This document shows, piece by piece, positions 28,713 to 38,043 of a stretch of DNA of 42,360 nucleotides. Positions within the stretch are counted from its first letter, which is position 1. The number at the start of each line of letters is the position of its first letter. A program made the translations under genes and the position numbers. This DNA comes from an uncultured Eubacteriales bacterium (GTDB taxonomy: Bacteria > Bacillota > Clostridia > Christensenellales > Aristaeellaceae), in NCBI GenBank assembly GCA_902765395.1, contig CACWZP010000036.1, positions 1 through 42,360 on the forward strand, in the 5' to 3' direction. The notes beneath the pieces are model-generated. The model was not told where the DNA came from. It worked only from the letters and a program-made list of their open reading frames with translations, and did no database searches.

Positions 28713-29624
28713 ATGGCAAATCCCATCGTCGCCCTGATCTACGACTTTGACAAGACGCTGTCGCCCCGGGACATGGAGGAGTATTCCTTCCTGCCGGGCA
28801 TCAACGTGGAGCCGGACGTCTTCTGGGGCAAGTGCGCCGAGTTCGCCCGGGAGCACGACATGGACGGCATACTGACCTACATGTACCTGATGAAGAAGAT
28901 GGCCGGCGGCGAGATGGAGCTGACGAAGCAGAACCTGATCTCCCTGGGGCGGGACGTGGAGTTCTTCCCCGGCGTGACGGGCTGGTTCAAGCGCATCAAC
29001 GAAATCGGCCGCGCCTGCGGCGTCACCGTGGAGCACTACATCATCTCCTCCGGGCTGACCGAGATCATCCGCGGCAGCGCCATCGGCAAGTACTTCAAGG
29101 CCATCTTCGCCGCCTCCTTCTGCTATGACGAGGACGGCCGCGCCGTGTGGGCCTCCACCGCCGTGAACTACACCAACAAGACCCAGTACCTGTTCCGCAT
29201 CAACAAGGGCATACTGGACGTGACCAACGACCGGGACCTGAACGCCTTCACGCCCCACTATATGCGCCGCATCCCCTTCAGCAACATGATCTACGTGGGC
29301 GACGGCCTGACGGACGTGCCCTGCATGAAGATGACCAAGCAGAAGGGCGGCTATTCCATCGCCGTGCACGCCCCCGGCAAGACCGAGCTGGCCGACGACA
29401 TGCTGCTGCAGGGCCGGGTGGACTTCTCCGTGGAGGCGGACTACTCCGCCGGCAGCGAGATCGAGCAGGTGGTGACCATGCTGATGCAGCGCATCCGCGC
29501 CAGCCATGCCCTCACCCTGCGCCACGCCGAACAGGTGCAGCGCGCCCATCTGCGCCGGGGCAACAACGTGCCCCTGGACATCCCCATGCGCGGGGGCCTG
29601 GAGGACGGGGAGGACGTGGAATAA
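28713..29624 (+). CDS. HAD-superfamily phosphatase
   Basis: The 303-residue protein has the HAD motifs in order: DFDKTLSPRDME (motif I, nucleophile Asp about residue 12), ISSGLTEII (motif II, Ser/Thr), a Lys in the middle region, and YVGDGLTDVPCMK (motif IV acidic pair). The space between motifs I and II holds an alpha-helical cap. It should remove phosphate from a small molecule of unknown identity. The start follows AAGGAG by 9 nt; the open frame begins 66 bp earlier inside the heptamer repeat and is not used here. A strong terminator follows. Confidence 0.92.
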   Translation: MANPIVALIYDFDKTLSPRDMEEYSFLPGINVEPDVFWGKCAEFAREHDMDGILTYMYLMKKMAGGEMELTKQNLISLGRDVEFFPGVTGWFKRINEIGRACGVTVEHYIISSGLTEIIRGSAIGKYFKAIFAASFCYDEDGRAVWASTAVNYTNKTQYLFRINKGILDVTNDRDLNAFTPHYMRRIPFSNMIYVGDGLTDVPCMKMTKQKGGYSIAVHAPGKTELADDMLLQGRVDFSVEADYSAGSEIEQVVTMLMQRIRASHALTLRHAEQVQRAHLRRGNNVPLDIPMRGGLEDGEDVE

Positions 29625-29639
29625 AACCGATTCGCATGA

Positions 29640-29672
29640 CAGCGCCCGGCCATATGGCCGGGCGCTGTTTTT
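29640..29672 (+). terminator. Terminator after the HAD gene
   Basis: CAGCGCCCGGCC and GGCCGGGCGCTG pair perfectly around ATAT and are followed by TTTTT. Confidence 0.95.
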
Positions 29673-29689
29673 GCGCCGGCGGTACCCAT

Positions 29690-30255
29690 AGTCTTCCCCT
29701 TTAGGGGCAGCGAGCGCCCATTGCGGCGGGCTTTGGTCTGTGCGCACAATTCCTGTTCGCGTCGCCCCAAAAGCCTTCCCCCTTCAGGGGAAGGTGGCTG
29801 GCCGCAGGCCAGACGGAAGAGGTCGATCTTTCTGACAGCGAGGAACGTTATACCCGACAGGCGGCGCAACGCCGCCCCTGCAAGAGCATTATCGCGATCA
29901 CGATCCTCGCTGATCCCCCATCGCTGGGCGGCGCAGTTCGTTTGTTCTGAAACCAGGCCGCCAAAAAACGTTCCCTGGTTTCCCTTTGGAAGTAGTTTCC
30001 AAGAGGAGGCCCGAGGAACGGTTCTTTTTTGGCGGCCTGCGATCGCTGTTCAGTGAAGCTTCGCGTTCAGCACCCTGCGCCGAGCCGCTCGCTTCAATTC
30101 ACGACTCGGCAGGCCGCCGCGTGAATGGGGCGCAGCGAGGAGTGAGGCAGTCCTGGAGGGAAAGCTCCCTCCGGCGCTTCGCGCCACCTCCCTCGGGGAG
30201 GGAGGCTTTTGGTTTGCGCATATGTTTTGGGGGCGGGGGAGCAACGCTCCCCCGC
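29690..30255. repeat. Mosaic intergenic repeat, copy 3
   Basis: Modules in order: an AAGCCTTCCCCCTTCAGGGG/AAGGTGGC hairpin (about 29768-29800) ending in GACGGAAGAGGTC; GGCGGCGCAACGCCGCC (29860); CAGGCCGCCAAAAAA (29965); GAGGAACGGTTCTTTTTT; and a hairpin unit bounded by GGCGGCCTGC (30031-30040) and GCAGGCCGCC (30109-30118). Then come CGCAGCGAGGAGTGAGGCAG, CCGGCGCTTCGCGCCACCTC, and a GGGGGCGGGGGAGCAACGCT palindrome. No coding frame is convincing. Confidence 0.8.
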
Positions 30256-30320
30256 CCCTGCCATGCCAGCGCACGCCCGGTTCGTGTCGTCGTGCGCGCC
30301 TGCCATGTCGCGTGCCGCGA

Positions 30321-31700
30321 TCACCTGTCGATGTTCGGGATGCCCGCGAAGCTCCTGGCCAGGTCGTCGTCGGTGGGGATGTAGTCGGTCATCAGGCCGT
30401 CGTGGTACTTCTCATAGGCCACCATGTCGAAATAGCCGGTGCCGGTGAGGCCGAACAGGATCGTCTTCTCCTCGCCGGTCTCCTTGCACTTCAGCGCCTC
30501 GTCGATGGCCACGCGGATGGCGTGGCTGCTCTCCGGCGCAGGCAGGATGCCCTCCACCCGAGCGAACTCCTCCGCCGCCTCGAAAACCTTCGTCTGCTCC
30601 ACGGCGCGGGCCTCCATGTAGCCGTCGTGGTACAGCTGGGAGAGGATGGAGCTCATGCCGTGATAGCGCAGGCCGCCGGCGTGGTTCGGCGCGGGGATGA
30701 AGCCGCTGCCCAGGGTATACATCTTGGCCATGGGGCACACCATGCCGGTGTCGCAGAAGTCGTAGGCGAACTTGCCCCGGGTCAGGGACGGGCAGGAGGC
30801 CGGTTCCACGGCGATGAACTGATAGTCCGCCTCGCCCCGCAGCTTCTGGCCCATGAAGGGGGCGATCAGGCCGCCCAGGTTGCTGCCGCCGCCGGCGCAG
30901 CCGATGATGATGTCCGGCACGATGCCGTACTTGTCCATGGCGGCCTTGGTCTCCACGCCGATGACGGACTGGTGCAGCAGCACCTGGTTCAGCACGCTGC
31001 CCAGCACATAGCGATAGCCGGGCGTGGACGTGGCCACCTCCACGGCCTCGGAGATGGCGCAGCCCAGGCTGCCGGTGGTGCCGGGGAAGCGCTCCAGCAT
31101 GCTGCGGCCCACTTGGGTGGTGTCGGACGGGCTGGGCACCACGGACGCGCCGTAGGTGCGCATCACCTCGCGGCGGAAGGGCTTTTGCTCGTAGCTCACC
31201 TTCACCATGTACACCTTGCAGTCCAGGCCGAAGTAGGAACAGGCCATGGAAAGCGCCGTGCCCCACTGGCCCGCGCCGGTCTCGGTGGTCACGCCCTTCA
31301 GGCCCTGCTGCTTGGCATAGTAGGCCTGGGCGATGGCGGAATTCAGCTTGTGGCTGCCGGAGGTGTTGTTGCCCTCGAACTTATAGTAGATCTTCGCCGG
31401 CGTGCCCAGCTTCTGCTCCAGGCAGTAGGCGCGCACCAGCGGCGACGGGCGGTACATCTTGTAGAAATCCTGGATCTCCTGGGGGATGGGATATTCCCGG
31501 GTGTCGTTGTCCAGCTCCTGCCTGATCAGCTCCTCGCAGAACACGGGGGCCAGCTCCTCGGCCTTCATGGGCTCAAGCGTGCCCGGGTTCAGAAGCGGCG
31601 CGGGCTTGTTCTTCATGTCCGCGCGGACGTTGTACCAATACTTCGGCATCTCGCTCTCTTCCAGGTAGATCTTGTAGGGAATCTTCTTGGCTTCGCTCAT
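30321..31700 (-). CDS. trpB: TrpB-like pyridoxal-phosphate enzyme (tryptophan synthase beta, TrpB2 type)
   Basis: The 459 residues are longer than classical TrpB (about 400) and match the TrpB2 group. The PLP lysine is in NNTSGSHKLNSAIAQA, the phosphate-binding loop is GCAGGGSNLGG, and ETGAGQWGTALSMACSYFG is the family segment. TrpB joins indole and serine to make tryptophan; TrpB2 enzymes often act without TrpA. No other trp genes are near, so indole salvage is plausible. The start at 31700 follows AAGGAG by 7 nt. Expression is controlled by a T-box leader reading tRNA-Trp. Confidence 0.95.
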   Translation of the reverse strand: MSEAKKIPYKIYLEESEMPKYWYNVRADMKNKPAPLLNPGTLEPMKAEELAPVFCEELIRQELDNDTREYPIPQEIQDFYKMYRPSPLVRAYCLEQKLGTPAKIYYKFEGNNTSGSHKLNSAIAQAYYAKQQGLKGVTTETGAGQWGTALSMACSYFGLDCKVYMVKVSYEQKPFRREVMRTYGASVVPSPSDTTQVGRSMLERFPGTTGSLGCAISEAVEVATSTPGYRYVLGSVLNQVLLHQSVIGVETKAAMDKYGIVPDIIIGCAGGGSNLGGLIAPFMGQKLRGEADYQFIAVEPASCPSLTRGKFAYDFCDTGMVCPMAKMYTLGSGFIPAPNHAGGLRYHGMSSILSQLYHDGYMEARAVEQTKVFEAAEEFARVEGILPAPESSHAIRVAIDEALKCKETGEEKTILFGLTGTGYFDMVAYEKYHDGLMTDYIPTDDDLARSFAGIPNIDR

Positions 31701-31735
31701 GGGTATTCTCCTTTCCGATCGCGGGACGGGGCATA

Positions 31736-32006
31736 CAAAAACCCCTGTCCCAGTTGTGTTTGCTGGGACAGGGGTCTGATTTTCTCCCTGCGGTGCCACC
31801 CGGCTTGGCGCTTCACGCGCCCGCTCTGTACCGTACCATCATACGGCCCCTTTGATAACGGAGGGAACTCCGTCGCCCCTACTTGGTCTGACCCGTTCGG
31901 TTTGCCCTCGAAAGCCCATTCATCCCCGCCGCCCGCGCCGCGATTCCACCGCCCGCGACTCTCTTTGCCGTTCGGTTGTGGGGATTACTCTTCTCTCTCA
32001 ACGGTT
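31736..32006 (-). ncRNA. T-box leader (tRNA-Trp sensing) of trpB
   Basis: On the minus strand the leader shows the stem I AGAGAG element with a GGTGG apical box. The specifier loop reads GAATGGGCTTTCGAG, in which the codon TGG (Trp) holds the specifier place. The T-box/antiterminator sequence is CCGGGTGGCACCGCAGGGAG (around 31787-31806). The terminator arms are ACCCCTGTCCCAG and CTGGGACAGGGGT (31741-31775), followed by TTTTTG. Uncharged tRNA-Trp would stabilise the antiterminator and turn trpB on when tryptophan is short. Confidence 0.92.
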
Positions 32007-32012
32007 GGCAGC

Positions 32013-32041
32013 ATTATAGCATGGTAAAGCGTTGATGTCAA
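32013..32041 (-). promoter_or_regulatory. Consensus promoter of the trpB T-box transcript
   Basis: On the minus strand TTGACA (32041-32036) and TATAAT (32018-32013) are 17 bp apart. It starts only 27 bp beyond the addB stop. Confidence 0.85.
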
Positions 32042-32067
32042 TAGTTTTATCCTACTTTTCCTGTAAT

Positions 32068-35000
32068 TTACGTTTCCTCCAGCTTGATCTTCTCCATGGC
32101 CTCGTCGCCCCGCATGGCCTCGAAGCGCCGCACGCGCCGGGCGTCCATGCGCTCGTCGAACAGACAGACGCCCTTCCAGTCGCAGTACTGGCAGGGGTTC
32201 TGCTGGCGGAAGCGGGCCGGCGAGGCCTGCATCAGCCCCTGGCGGATGCCGTCCAGGTGCTCCCCGGCCTTGCCCAGCGTGCGCTTCACCAGCGCGCGGA
32301 AGCCGTTTGCGTCCGTGGCCAGCGTGCCCTTGAACAGGTCGCCCCCCTTGGTGACGCGCACGTTCAGCACCTCCGGGAAGTTGGGCGACTGGGCCTGAAG
32401 CAGGCTGAGATCGTCCGGGGCCAGGCCGGAGAGCCTGAAGCCCGCCCGGCGATCCTTCTCCACCTCGTTTTTGTCGGTGGACTGGGTGGCGAGGATGCCC
32501 TCGTCCAGGCTGAAGTAGTAGACGCCCGCGCTCTGCTCTCCCCGGCGCCTCATGGCCGCCGCCAGGTACACCGGCAACTGCAGGCTCAGCCCGTGGTACA
32601 CCGCGTCCAGCGCCAGGTCCTTGCCCCCGCACTTGTAGTCGATCACCCGCAGGTAGCCCCCCGAGGCCCATTCGTCGATGCGGTCGATGCGGCCCTCCAG
32701 GGTGCACTCGCCGCTGGCGGCGTTCACGGTCAGCCGCGCCGGGCCCCGGTCCTCCACGCCGAAGTCCGTCTCCAGGGCGGAGGGGTTGAACCGGCTGCCC
32801 CGCATGTGCTCCGCCAGCACCGCCGCGCAGGTGCGGGCCGTGGCCTTCAGGCGGCGCTTCTCCGCCAGGGCCACGGCGCTGTCCCCCAGGGGGCCGGCGT
32901 CGGCCAGGGCGTCCAGCAGCCGGTCCGCGATGCCGTCCATCCGCGCCCCGGCCTGCTCCTCCGTGAGCCGGTTCAAGTCCTCCATGCTGGCCAGCAGGAA
33001 TTCCTGCACCGCGTTGTGGAAGAAGGTGCCCTCGTCCTTCGCGTTCAGCTGCCAGGGCTCGATGCGCAGCGGCTTCAGGCCGTACTGGGTGAAATAGGCG
33101 AAGGGACACAGGGCATATTTCTCCAGCCGCGTGACGCTCTGGCGTCGCAGCTCCCCGTACAGCTCCCGGGCCGTGGCGGGGTTCAGCCGCTCGGCGCTCT
33201 CGCCGTGGCGCAGCGCCGTGCTCACCCGCGCCAGTGCCCTTTTCAGCCGCTCGCCCTGCCAGGCGGGCGCGCCCTCGGCCTCCAGGATCCGCCGGATGCC
33301 CGCCAGCGCAGCGCGATCCACCGGCTGGACCGGCTCGCCCTCGCCCATGCCGGACAGCGCCCGGGCCGCGTAGGCCGCAGCGGCCTCCGGGGCCGAGCGC
33401 AACATCCGCTGGATGCCCGCGTCCTCCAGCACGCCGCCCCGCACGCCCATCGCCGGGAACACGCCCCGGATCAGGCCCATCAGCGCGCCGGGGCGCTGGG
33501 CCCCGCCGTCCAGGCCGCTGAGCGGGCAGGTGACGCACAGGTATTCCTCCGCCATCTCCACGGCGGATTTCAGGTAGAACCGGCGCATCCGGGACAGCTC
33601 CCCGTCGCCCGGGCCCACGTAGGCCTTGGCGATCCGGGCAAACGCCTGCTGCTGGGTGGAATTGAGCAGCCCGTCCGCCTCGACGGCGCTGCGGTCCGTC
33701 TCGCCCAGGATCAGCAGCGCCTTGCAGCGCTGGGCGGCGATGCGGTCGGTGGTCTGGGCATACACCGCGTCCCCGGACTGGGGCAGCGGCTTGATGATGG
33801 CGGCGTCCAGGGATTCCTCCAGCGTCTGGCGCAGCTCGGGAAGGGGCAACGGCGCGTCGCCCATCAGCCCCGCCATCTGGTCCAGCGCGCCGATGATCCG
33901 ATTCCACACCTGGCTCTCCTCCCCGGCCTGCTGGCGCAGGTCGGCGGCGATCAGCGCGCTTAGCCGCGCCTGCAGGCGGCCGGCGGCGTCGATGTCCTCG
34001 AGGAACTGGAACAGCGCCGTCAGCTGGCCCACCAGGTCCTCGGCCCGCTGGATGCGCCGCTTCAGGGCGTTCACGGGCTCGGCGAACTTCGCCCGCAAGG
34101 GCTCCAGCTCCTGGATCTCCACCTCGGTGCCCCGGCGCAGGGGCCGCAGCAGCGCCCAGGGCTTCAGGCCGTATTTTGCCGCGTGGTTGGAAAGCCGGTC
34201 GGCCTCGTCCGCCTCCAGCGGCATGCAGCCCGTGCGCAGCAGCGCCAGCGCGTCCTCCATGCGGGGATTGCCCTCGCACAGCTTCAGCGCCGCGATGAGG
34301 CACTCCGCCAGCGGGTGGCGGGAGGCCGGGCGGCTGGCGGACAGGAACAGCGGCACCTCGTAGGCCCGGAAGGCCTCCTGCAGCGGCTGGCGATAGCCGT
34401 CCAGGTCCCGGCACAATATCTGTATGTCGCCCCAGCGCCAATCATGCAGCATCACCAGCCTCCGACACAGCGCCGCGGCGAAGCGGCACTCCTCCATGGG
34501 CCCGCGCAGCGTGGCCAGCTGGATGGATCGCGGCGCCTTTTCCGACGCGTCCGGCTGGGTGGGGAAGGCGAACAGCTCCCGCGACAGCAGGGCGAGCTTC
34601 TCGTCCTGTTCGGGCCCGGGCAGGATCATCACATTTTCACCGGGCTCCCCGGCGGTCTCCACCCGCACCCGCTGGGGCTGGTAGACCCCGGCCTTCTTCG
34701 CCGCCAGCCACAGCCGCTCGAAGCAGCCCTTCAGCGGCAGCCAGGCGTCGAAGTCCCGGGCCTGCTCGTCGCCCGCCAGGGGCAGGAACACGTTCGTTTC
34801 CGGGCATACCGCCGCCACCGCGCCGATCAGGTCGTGCAGCGTGGGCGGCGTCAGGTCGAAGCCGTAGAAGTAGACGCAGGCCTGGCGCAGGAAATCCGCC
34901 CCCTTGGCCCGGGCTACGGCGTCGATGAACTCCGACTCACCGTCCTGGAACCGGCCCTCGATCAGGCCCTCGTAGGCCTCCAGGATCACGCCCAGGTCGT

Positions 35001-35454
35001 CCAGCTTCATGCGCAGCATGCCCTCGGCGGCCTCGGCGCAGGCAAACAGCGCCCCGGGAGTCAGCCCCGCCTGGCGGATCAGCTCCAGCTGGCGGGCGCA
35101 GCGGTCCGCGAAGCCCCGGCGGTTCACCGCCCCGCGATACAGCTTCAGCCGCTCGTCCACCTGCCGCGCCGCGGCGCGCACCAGCATCACCCGGCCGCGC
35201 TCGTCCACGCGCACGCCATCCGGCTGTCCGGCGGCTTCGAAGATGCGCCCGCACAGCCGCTCCGGGCTGAGCACCTGCAGGCTGAACGAGCCGGGCAGGT
35301 CAAGCGCCTTCAGCAGCGTCCGCTCGGTCTGCAGCGTCAGCTGCTTGGGCACCACCACGATGTGGGCCTCCGCCTGGACGGCGGCCATGCCGCGGCGCAG
35401 GATCTCAATCAGGGCGGGCTCCATCAGGCGGCCTCGGCCGGTATAAATGCGCAT
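32068..35454 (-). CDS. addB: AddB-type ATP-dependent nuclease/helicase subunit B
   Basis: The 1128 residues match AddB/RexB length. The C-terminal RecB-like nuclease domain shows EGRIDRIDEWASGGYLRVID, then YKCGGKDL and LSLQLPVYLAAAMRR. The four-cysteine iron-sulfur pattern is visible: one Cys in LEKYALCPFAYF (about residue 783) and three in NPCQYCDWKGVCLFD (about 1087-1096). AddAB resects double-strand breaks and loads RecA. The N-terminus, MRIYTGRGRLMEPALIEILR, lacks the GxxGxGKT Walker A loop seen in many AddB proteins. addA, normally directly downstream, is absent; a T-box promoter begins 27 bp later. An extended -10 promoter (TGATATAAT, 35488-35493) and a GGAGGA site lie upstream. Confidence 0.92.
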   Translation of the reverse strand: MRIYTGRGRLMEPALIEILRRGMAAVQAEAHIVVVPKQLTLQTERTLLKALDLPGSFSLQVLSPERLCGRIFEAAGQPDGVRVDERGRVMLVRAAARQVDERLKLYRGAVNRRGFADRCARQLELIRQAGLTPGALFACAEAAEGMLRMKLDDLGVILEAYEGLIEGRFQDGESEFIDAVARAKGADFLRQACVYFYGFDLTPPTLHDLIGAVAAVCPETNVFLPLAGDEQARDFDAWLPLKGCFERLWLAAKKAGVYQPQRVRVETAGEPGENVMILPGPEQDEKLALLSRELFAFPTQPDASEKAPRSIQLATLRGPMEECRFAAALCRRLVMLHDWRWGDIQILCRDLDGYRQPLQEAFRAYEVPLFLSASRPASRHPLAECLIAALKLCEGNPRMEDALALLRTGCMPLEADEADRLSNHAAKYGLKPWALLRPLRRGTEVEIQELEPLRAKFAEPVNALKRRIQRAEDLVGQLTALFQFLEDIDAAGRLQARLSALIAADLRQQAGEESQVWNRIIGALDQMAGLMGDAPLPLPELRQTLEESLDAAIIKPLPQSGDAVYAQTTDRIAAQRCKALLILGETDRSAVEADGLLNSTQQQAFARIAKAYVGPGDGELSRMRRFYLKSAVEMAEEYLCVTCPLSGLDGGAQRPGALMGLIRGVFPAMGVRGGVLEDAGIQRMLRSAPEAAAAYAARALSGMGEGEPVQPVDRAALAGIRRILEAEGAPAWQGERLKRALARVSTALRHGESAERLNPATARELYGELRRQSVTRLEKYALCPFAYFTQYGLKPLRIEPWQLNAKDEGTFFHNAVQEFLLASMEDLNRLTEEQAGARMDGIADRLLDALADAGPLGDSAVALAEKRRLKATARTCAAVLAEHMRGSRFNPSALETDFGVEDRGPARLTVNAASGECTLEGRIDRIDEWASGGYLRVIDYKCGGKDLALDAVYHGLSLQLPVYLAAAMRRRGEQSAGVYYFSLDEGILATQSTDKNEVEKDRRAGFRLSGLAPDDLSLLQAQSPNFPEVLNVRVTKGGDLFKGTLATDANGFRALVKRTLGKAGEHLDGIRQGLMQASPARFRQQNPCQYCDWKGVCLFDERMDARRVRRFEAMRGDEAMEKIKLEET

Positions 35455-35487
35455 GGACAGTCCTCCAAAATGTGCTTATTTGTCTCC

Positions 35488-35496
35488 ATTATATCA
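35488..35496 (-). promoter_or_regulatory. Extended -10 promoter of addB
   Basis: TGATATAAT on the minus strand, 34 bp before the ATG. No good -35 box is visible. Confidence 0.45.
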
Positions 35497-35715
35497 CAGG
35501 GGCCAGGCTCCCGTCCGATGAATTGTGACAAAAATGTAATATTTTTTGTACTGAATATGTATTATAATAGAGGAAACAAATGCCATGTTTCGGGCGTCCA
35601 ATGCATAGAGGTATCCGTGGGGTCTGTTTTCGCTTCGAGCGGGGGCGGGCTTGCGGGCCATCCGCGCGGACGCCCGGAACGTTCGGTGAAATAAATGATC
35701 GAGGGGGTAACTGTT

Positions 35716-36600
35716 ATGAAGAGAATGATTGCCATCCTGCTGGCCCTGATGCTGCTGGTCGCGGCCCTGCCGTGCACAGCCTTCGCCGCCAGCACCAAGA
35801 AGGTCTATATCTCGTCCACCGGCAAGGGAACCATGAACCTGCGCGCCGGCCCCGGCTATGATTACAAGGTCGTGGGCTATGTGCATCACAACAACAAGGT
35901 CAAGACCTACGAGGAAGACGGCGACTGGATCAAGGTCAAGTACGGCAAGAAGACCGGCTGGATCAAGACCATGTACGTGGACGGCACCACCAAGGCCCTG
36001 GGCACCGGCTACAAGGCCATCGACAGCGCCACCAACGTCTATGCCAAGGCCAACACCAGCTCCTCGGTGGTGGGCAAGATCACCACTGCCGACACCGTGA
36101 AGGTCTACTATACCGAGCATGACATGGCCAGCGTGCACGTGACCGGCTCCAGCCTGTCCGGCTGGATCCCGATCGACGCCATCGGCGGCACCGTGAAGCT
36201 GAAGCCCGACACCCCGCCGGCCAGCTCCAGCACCGTATATCGCACCACCGCCTCCGTGCTGAACCTGCGCGCCGGCGCCGGCACCGATTACAAGGTCATC
36301 GGCAAGCTGAAGAAGGGCACCGGCTGCTACATCCTGGAGAGCAAGGGCAACTGGCGCAAGATCAAGACCTTCAAGGGCAAGGTCGGCTGGGTCTCCAACA
36401 ACTACCTGCGCAAGGAAGCCACCGCGAAGGTGACGGCCAGCGTGCTGAACGTGCGCAAGGGTGCCGGCACCAACACCGAGATCCTGGGCGGCTTCAAGAA
36501 GGGCACCAAGGTCACCGTGCTGTACACCTCCGGCAACTGGGCCTATGTCACCGCCAAGGGCCTGACCGGCTATGTGTCGCTGAAATACCTGAAGTTCTAA
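35716..36600 (+). CDS. Secreted protein with four bacterial SH3 repeats
   Basis: A signal peptide (MKRMIAILLALMLLVAALPC, cleaved near TAFA-AS) precedes about 270 residues built of four SH3_3-type repeats. Three carry the hallmark MNLRAGPGYDYKVVG, LNLRAGAGTDYKVIGKLKKG and LNVRKGAGTNTEILGGFKKG and end in GWI/GWV/GYV; the second (about residues 90-150) is more divergent. No catalytic domain follows. Such repeats bind peptidoglycan or cell-surface polymers outside the cell. The ATG at 35716 has GAGGGGG 8 nt upstream and begins at the signal peptide; an ATG 21 bp earlier is less likely. A strong terminator follows, so the gene is monocistronic. Confidence 0.9.
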   Translation: MKRMIAILLALMLLVAALPCTAFAASTKKVYISSTGKGTMNLRAGPGYDYKVVGYVHHNNKVKTYEEDGDWIKVKYGKKTGWIKTMYVDGTTKALGTGYKAIDSATNVYAKANTSSSVVGKITTADTVKVYYTEHDMASVHVTGSSLSGWIPIDAIGGTVKLKPDTPPASSSTVYRTTASVLNLRAGAGTDYKVIGKLKKGTGCYILESKGNWRKIKTFKGKVGWVSNNYLRKEATAKVTASVLNVRKGAGTNTEILGGFKKGTKVTVLYTSGNWAYVTAKGLTGYVSLKYLKF

Positions 36601-36613
36601 AAACAAATTATCA

Positions 36614-36639
36614 GCGGGCGCTTATGCGCCCGCTTTTTT
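36614..36639 (+). terminator. Terminator after the SH3-repeat gene
   Basis: GCGGGCGC and GCGCCCGC pair perfectly around TTAT, followed by TTTTTT. Confidence 0.93.
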
Positions 36640-36696
36640 GTTGGCGCGGCCCCATAAGTATGCTATAATGGAGAAAAAACAAGGGAGGGCATACCC

Positions 36697-37717
36697 ATGA
36701 AAGCATTGTTCATCGGCGGCACCGGCACCATCAGCACCGCCATCACCCGCAGGCTGGTGGAAGAGCTGGGCTGGGAGCTGTGGCTCATCAACCGCGGCAA
36801 CCGTCCGGACGCCGTGCCCAAGGGCGTCCACAGCATCGTGTGCGACATCAACGACGAGGCAGCCGTGCTGGAGAAGCTGGGCGACATGACCTTCGACTGC
36901 GTGGGCGAGTTCATCGGCTTCACGCTGGACCAGGTGAAGCGGGACTGGCGCCTGTTCAAGGGCCGCACCCGCCAGTACCTGTACATCTCCTCCGCCTCGG
37001 CCTACCACAAGCCCGCGGCCAGCTATGTGATCACCGAGGGCACCACCCTGGCCACCCTACTGGCAGTACAGCCGGGACAAGATCGCCTGCGAGGAATTCC
37101 TGATGGAAAAGTATCGCGAGGAGGGCTTCCCGGTGACCATCGTGCGCCCCAGCCACACCTATGACGAGCGCAGCGTGCCCCTGGGCGTGCACGGCAAGAA
37201 GGGCTCCTGGCAGGTCGTCAAGCGCATGATGGAGGGCAAGCCGGTCATCATCCAGGGCGACGGCACCAGCCTGTGGACCATGACCTTCAACAAGGACTTC
37301 GCCATCGGCTACACCGGATTGATGGGCAATCGCCACGCCATCGGCGAGGCCTTCCAGATCACCGGCGACGAGACCCTGACCTGGAACCAGATCTACGCCA
37401 CCATCGCCGACGCCCTGGGCGTCGAGCTGCACGCCTATCACGTGTCCAGCGAATTCCTGGCCGCCGTGGGCGACCCCAGGGGCTACGACTATACCGGCAG
37501 CCTGATCGGCGACAAGGCCGTCAGCGTGGTGTTCGACAACGCCAAGCTGAAGCGCGCCGTGCCCGACATGCGCACCACCGTGCGCTTCGACCAGGGCGTG
37601 CGCATCGCCATCAACCACGTGCTCGCCCATCCCGAGCTGCAGGTGGAGGACCCCGAGTTCGACGCGTGGTGCGACCGGGTGATCGCCGCGCTGGAAGAGG
37701 CAAAGGGGAAGATCTGA
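36697..37717 (+). pseudogene. NAD-dependent epimerase/dehydratase (SDR), broken by a frameshift
   Basis: Two frames together give one protein of about 340 residues. The first (from ATG 36697) has the Rossmann loop MKALFIGGTGTISTAITRRL and the SDR catalytic segment YISSASAYHKPAAS. It loses phase after TEGTTLA, near 37050-37060. The second frame resumes with PYWQYSRDKIACEEFLMEKY and continues through VTIVRPSHTYDERSV to the end. The phase change equals loss of two bases or gain of one around GCCACCCTACTGG. Extended SDRs of this kind act on nucleotide sugars or related substrates; the substrate is unknown. The break may be a real mutation or a sequence error. A GGGAGG site precedes the ATG. Confidence 0.85.
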
Positions 37718-38016
37718 GGGAGCAGGGAACAGGGAGCAGGGAGCAGGAAAAGCGCTGCTGCCGCGCGGAAACCGCTATTGTTGCTTCCCCTTCGCAATGG
37801 GGAAACACTGTGCGTCAGCCGCTATTACCGCTTCCCCTTCGCAATGGGGAAGTCCCCGCGCAGCGGGGGATAGGGCTCCCCCATACGTTGCGGTGCCTGT
37901 CAACCGTGCGCCATGAGTGCCCCACCGGCGCTGCGCGCCACCTCCCCGCTGCGGCAGGGAGGCCTGGATCTGCGTCAGCCACTATTCCTAATCCCTACTC
38001 CCTCCCCCTATCCCCC
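37718..38016. repeat. Inverted heptamer repeats flanking mosaic repeat copy 4
   Basis: The left arm (37718-37748) runs GGAGCAG, GGAACAG, GGAGCAG, GGAGCAG. The right arm (about 37982-38010), read on the opposite strand, runs GGAGTAG, GGATTAG, GAATAGT. Between them are two copies of CGCTTCCCCTTCGCAATGGG and the module CACCGGCGCTGCGCGCCACC. No gene is present. Confidence 0.75.
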
Positions 38017-38043
38017 ACCACCATAGCAAGGAGCCACACGACC

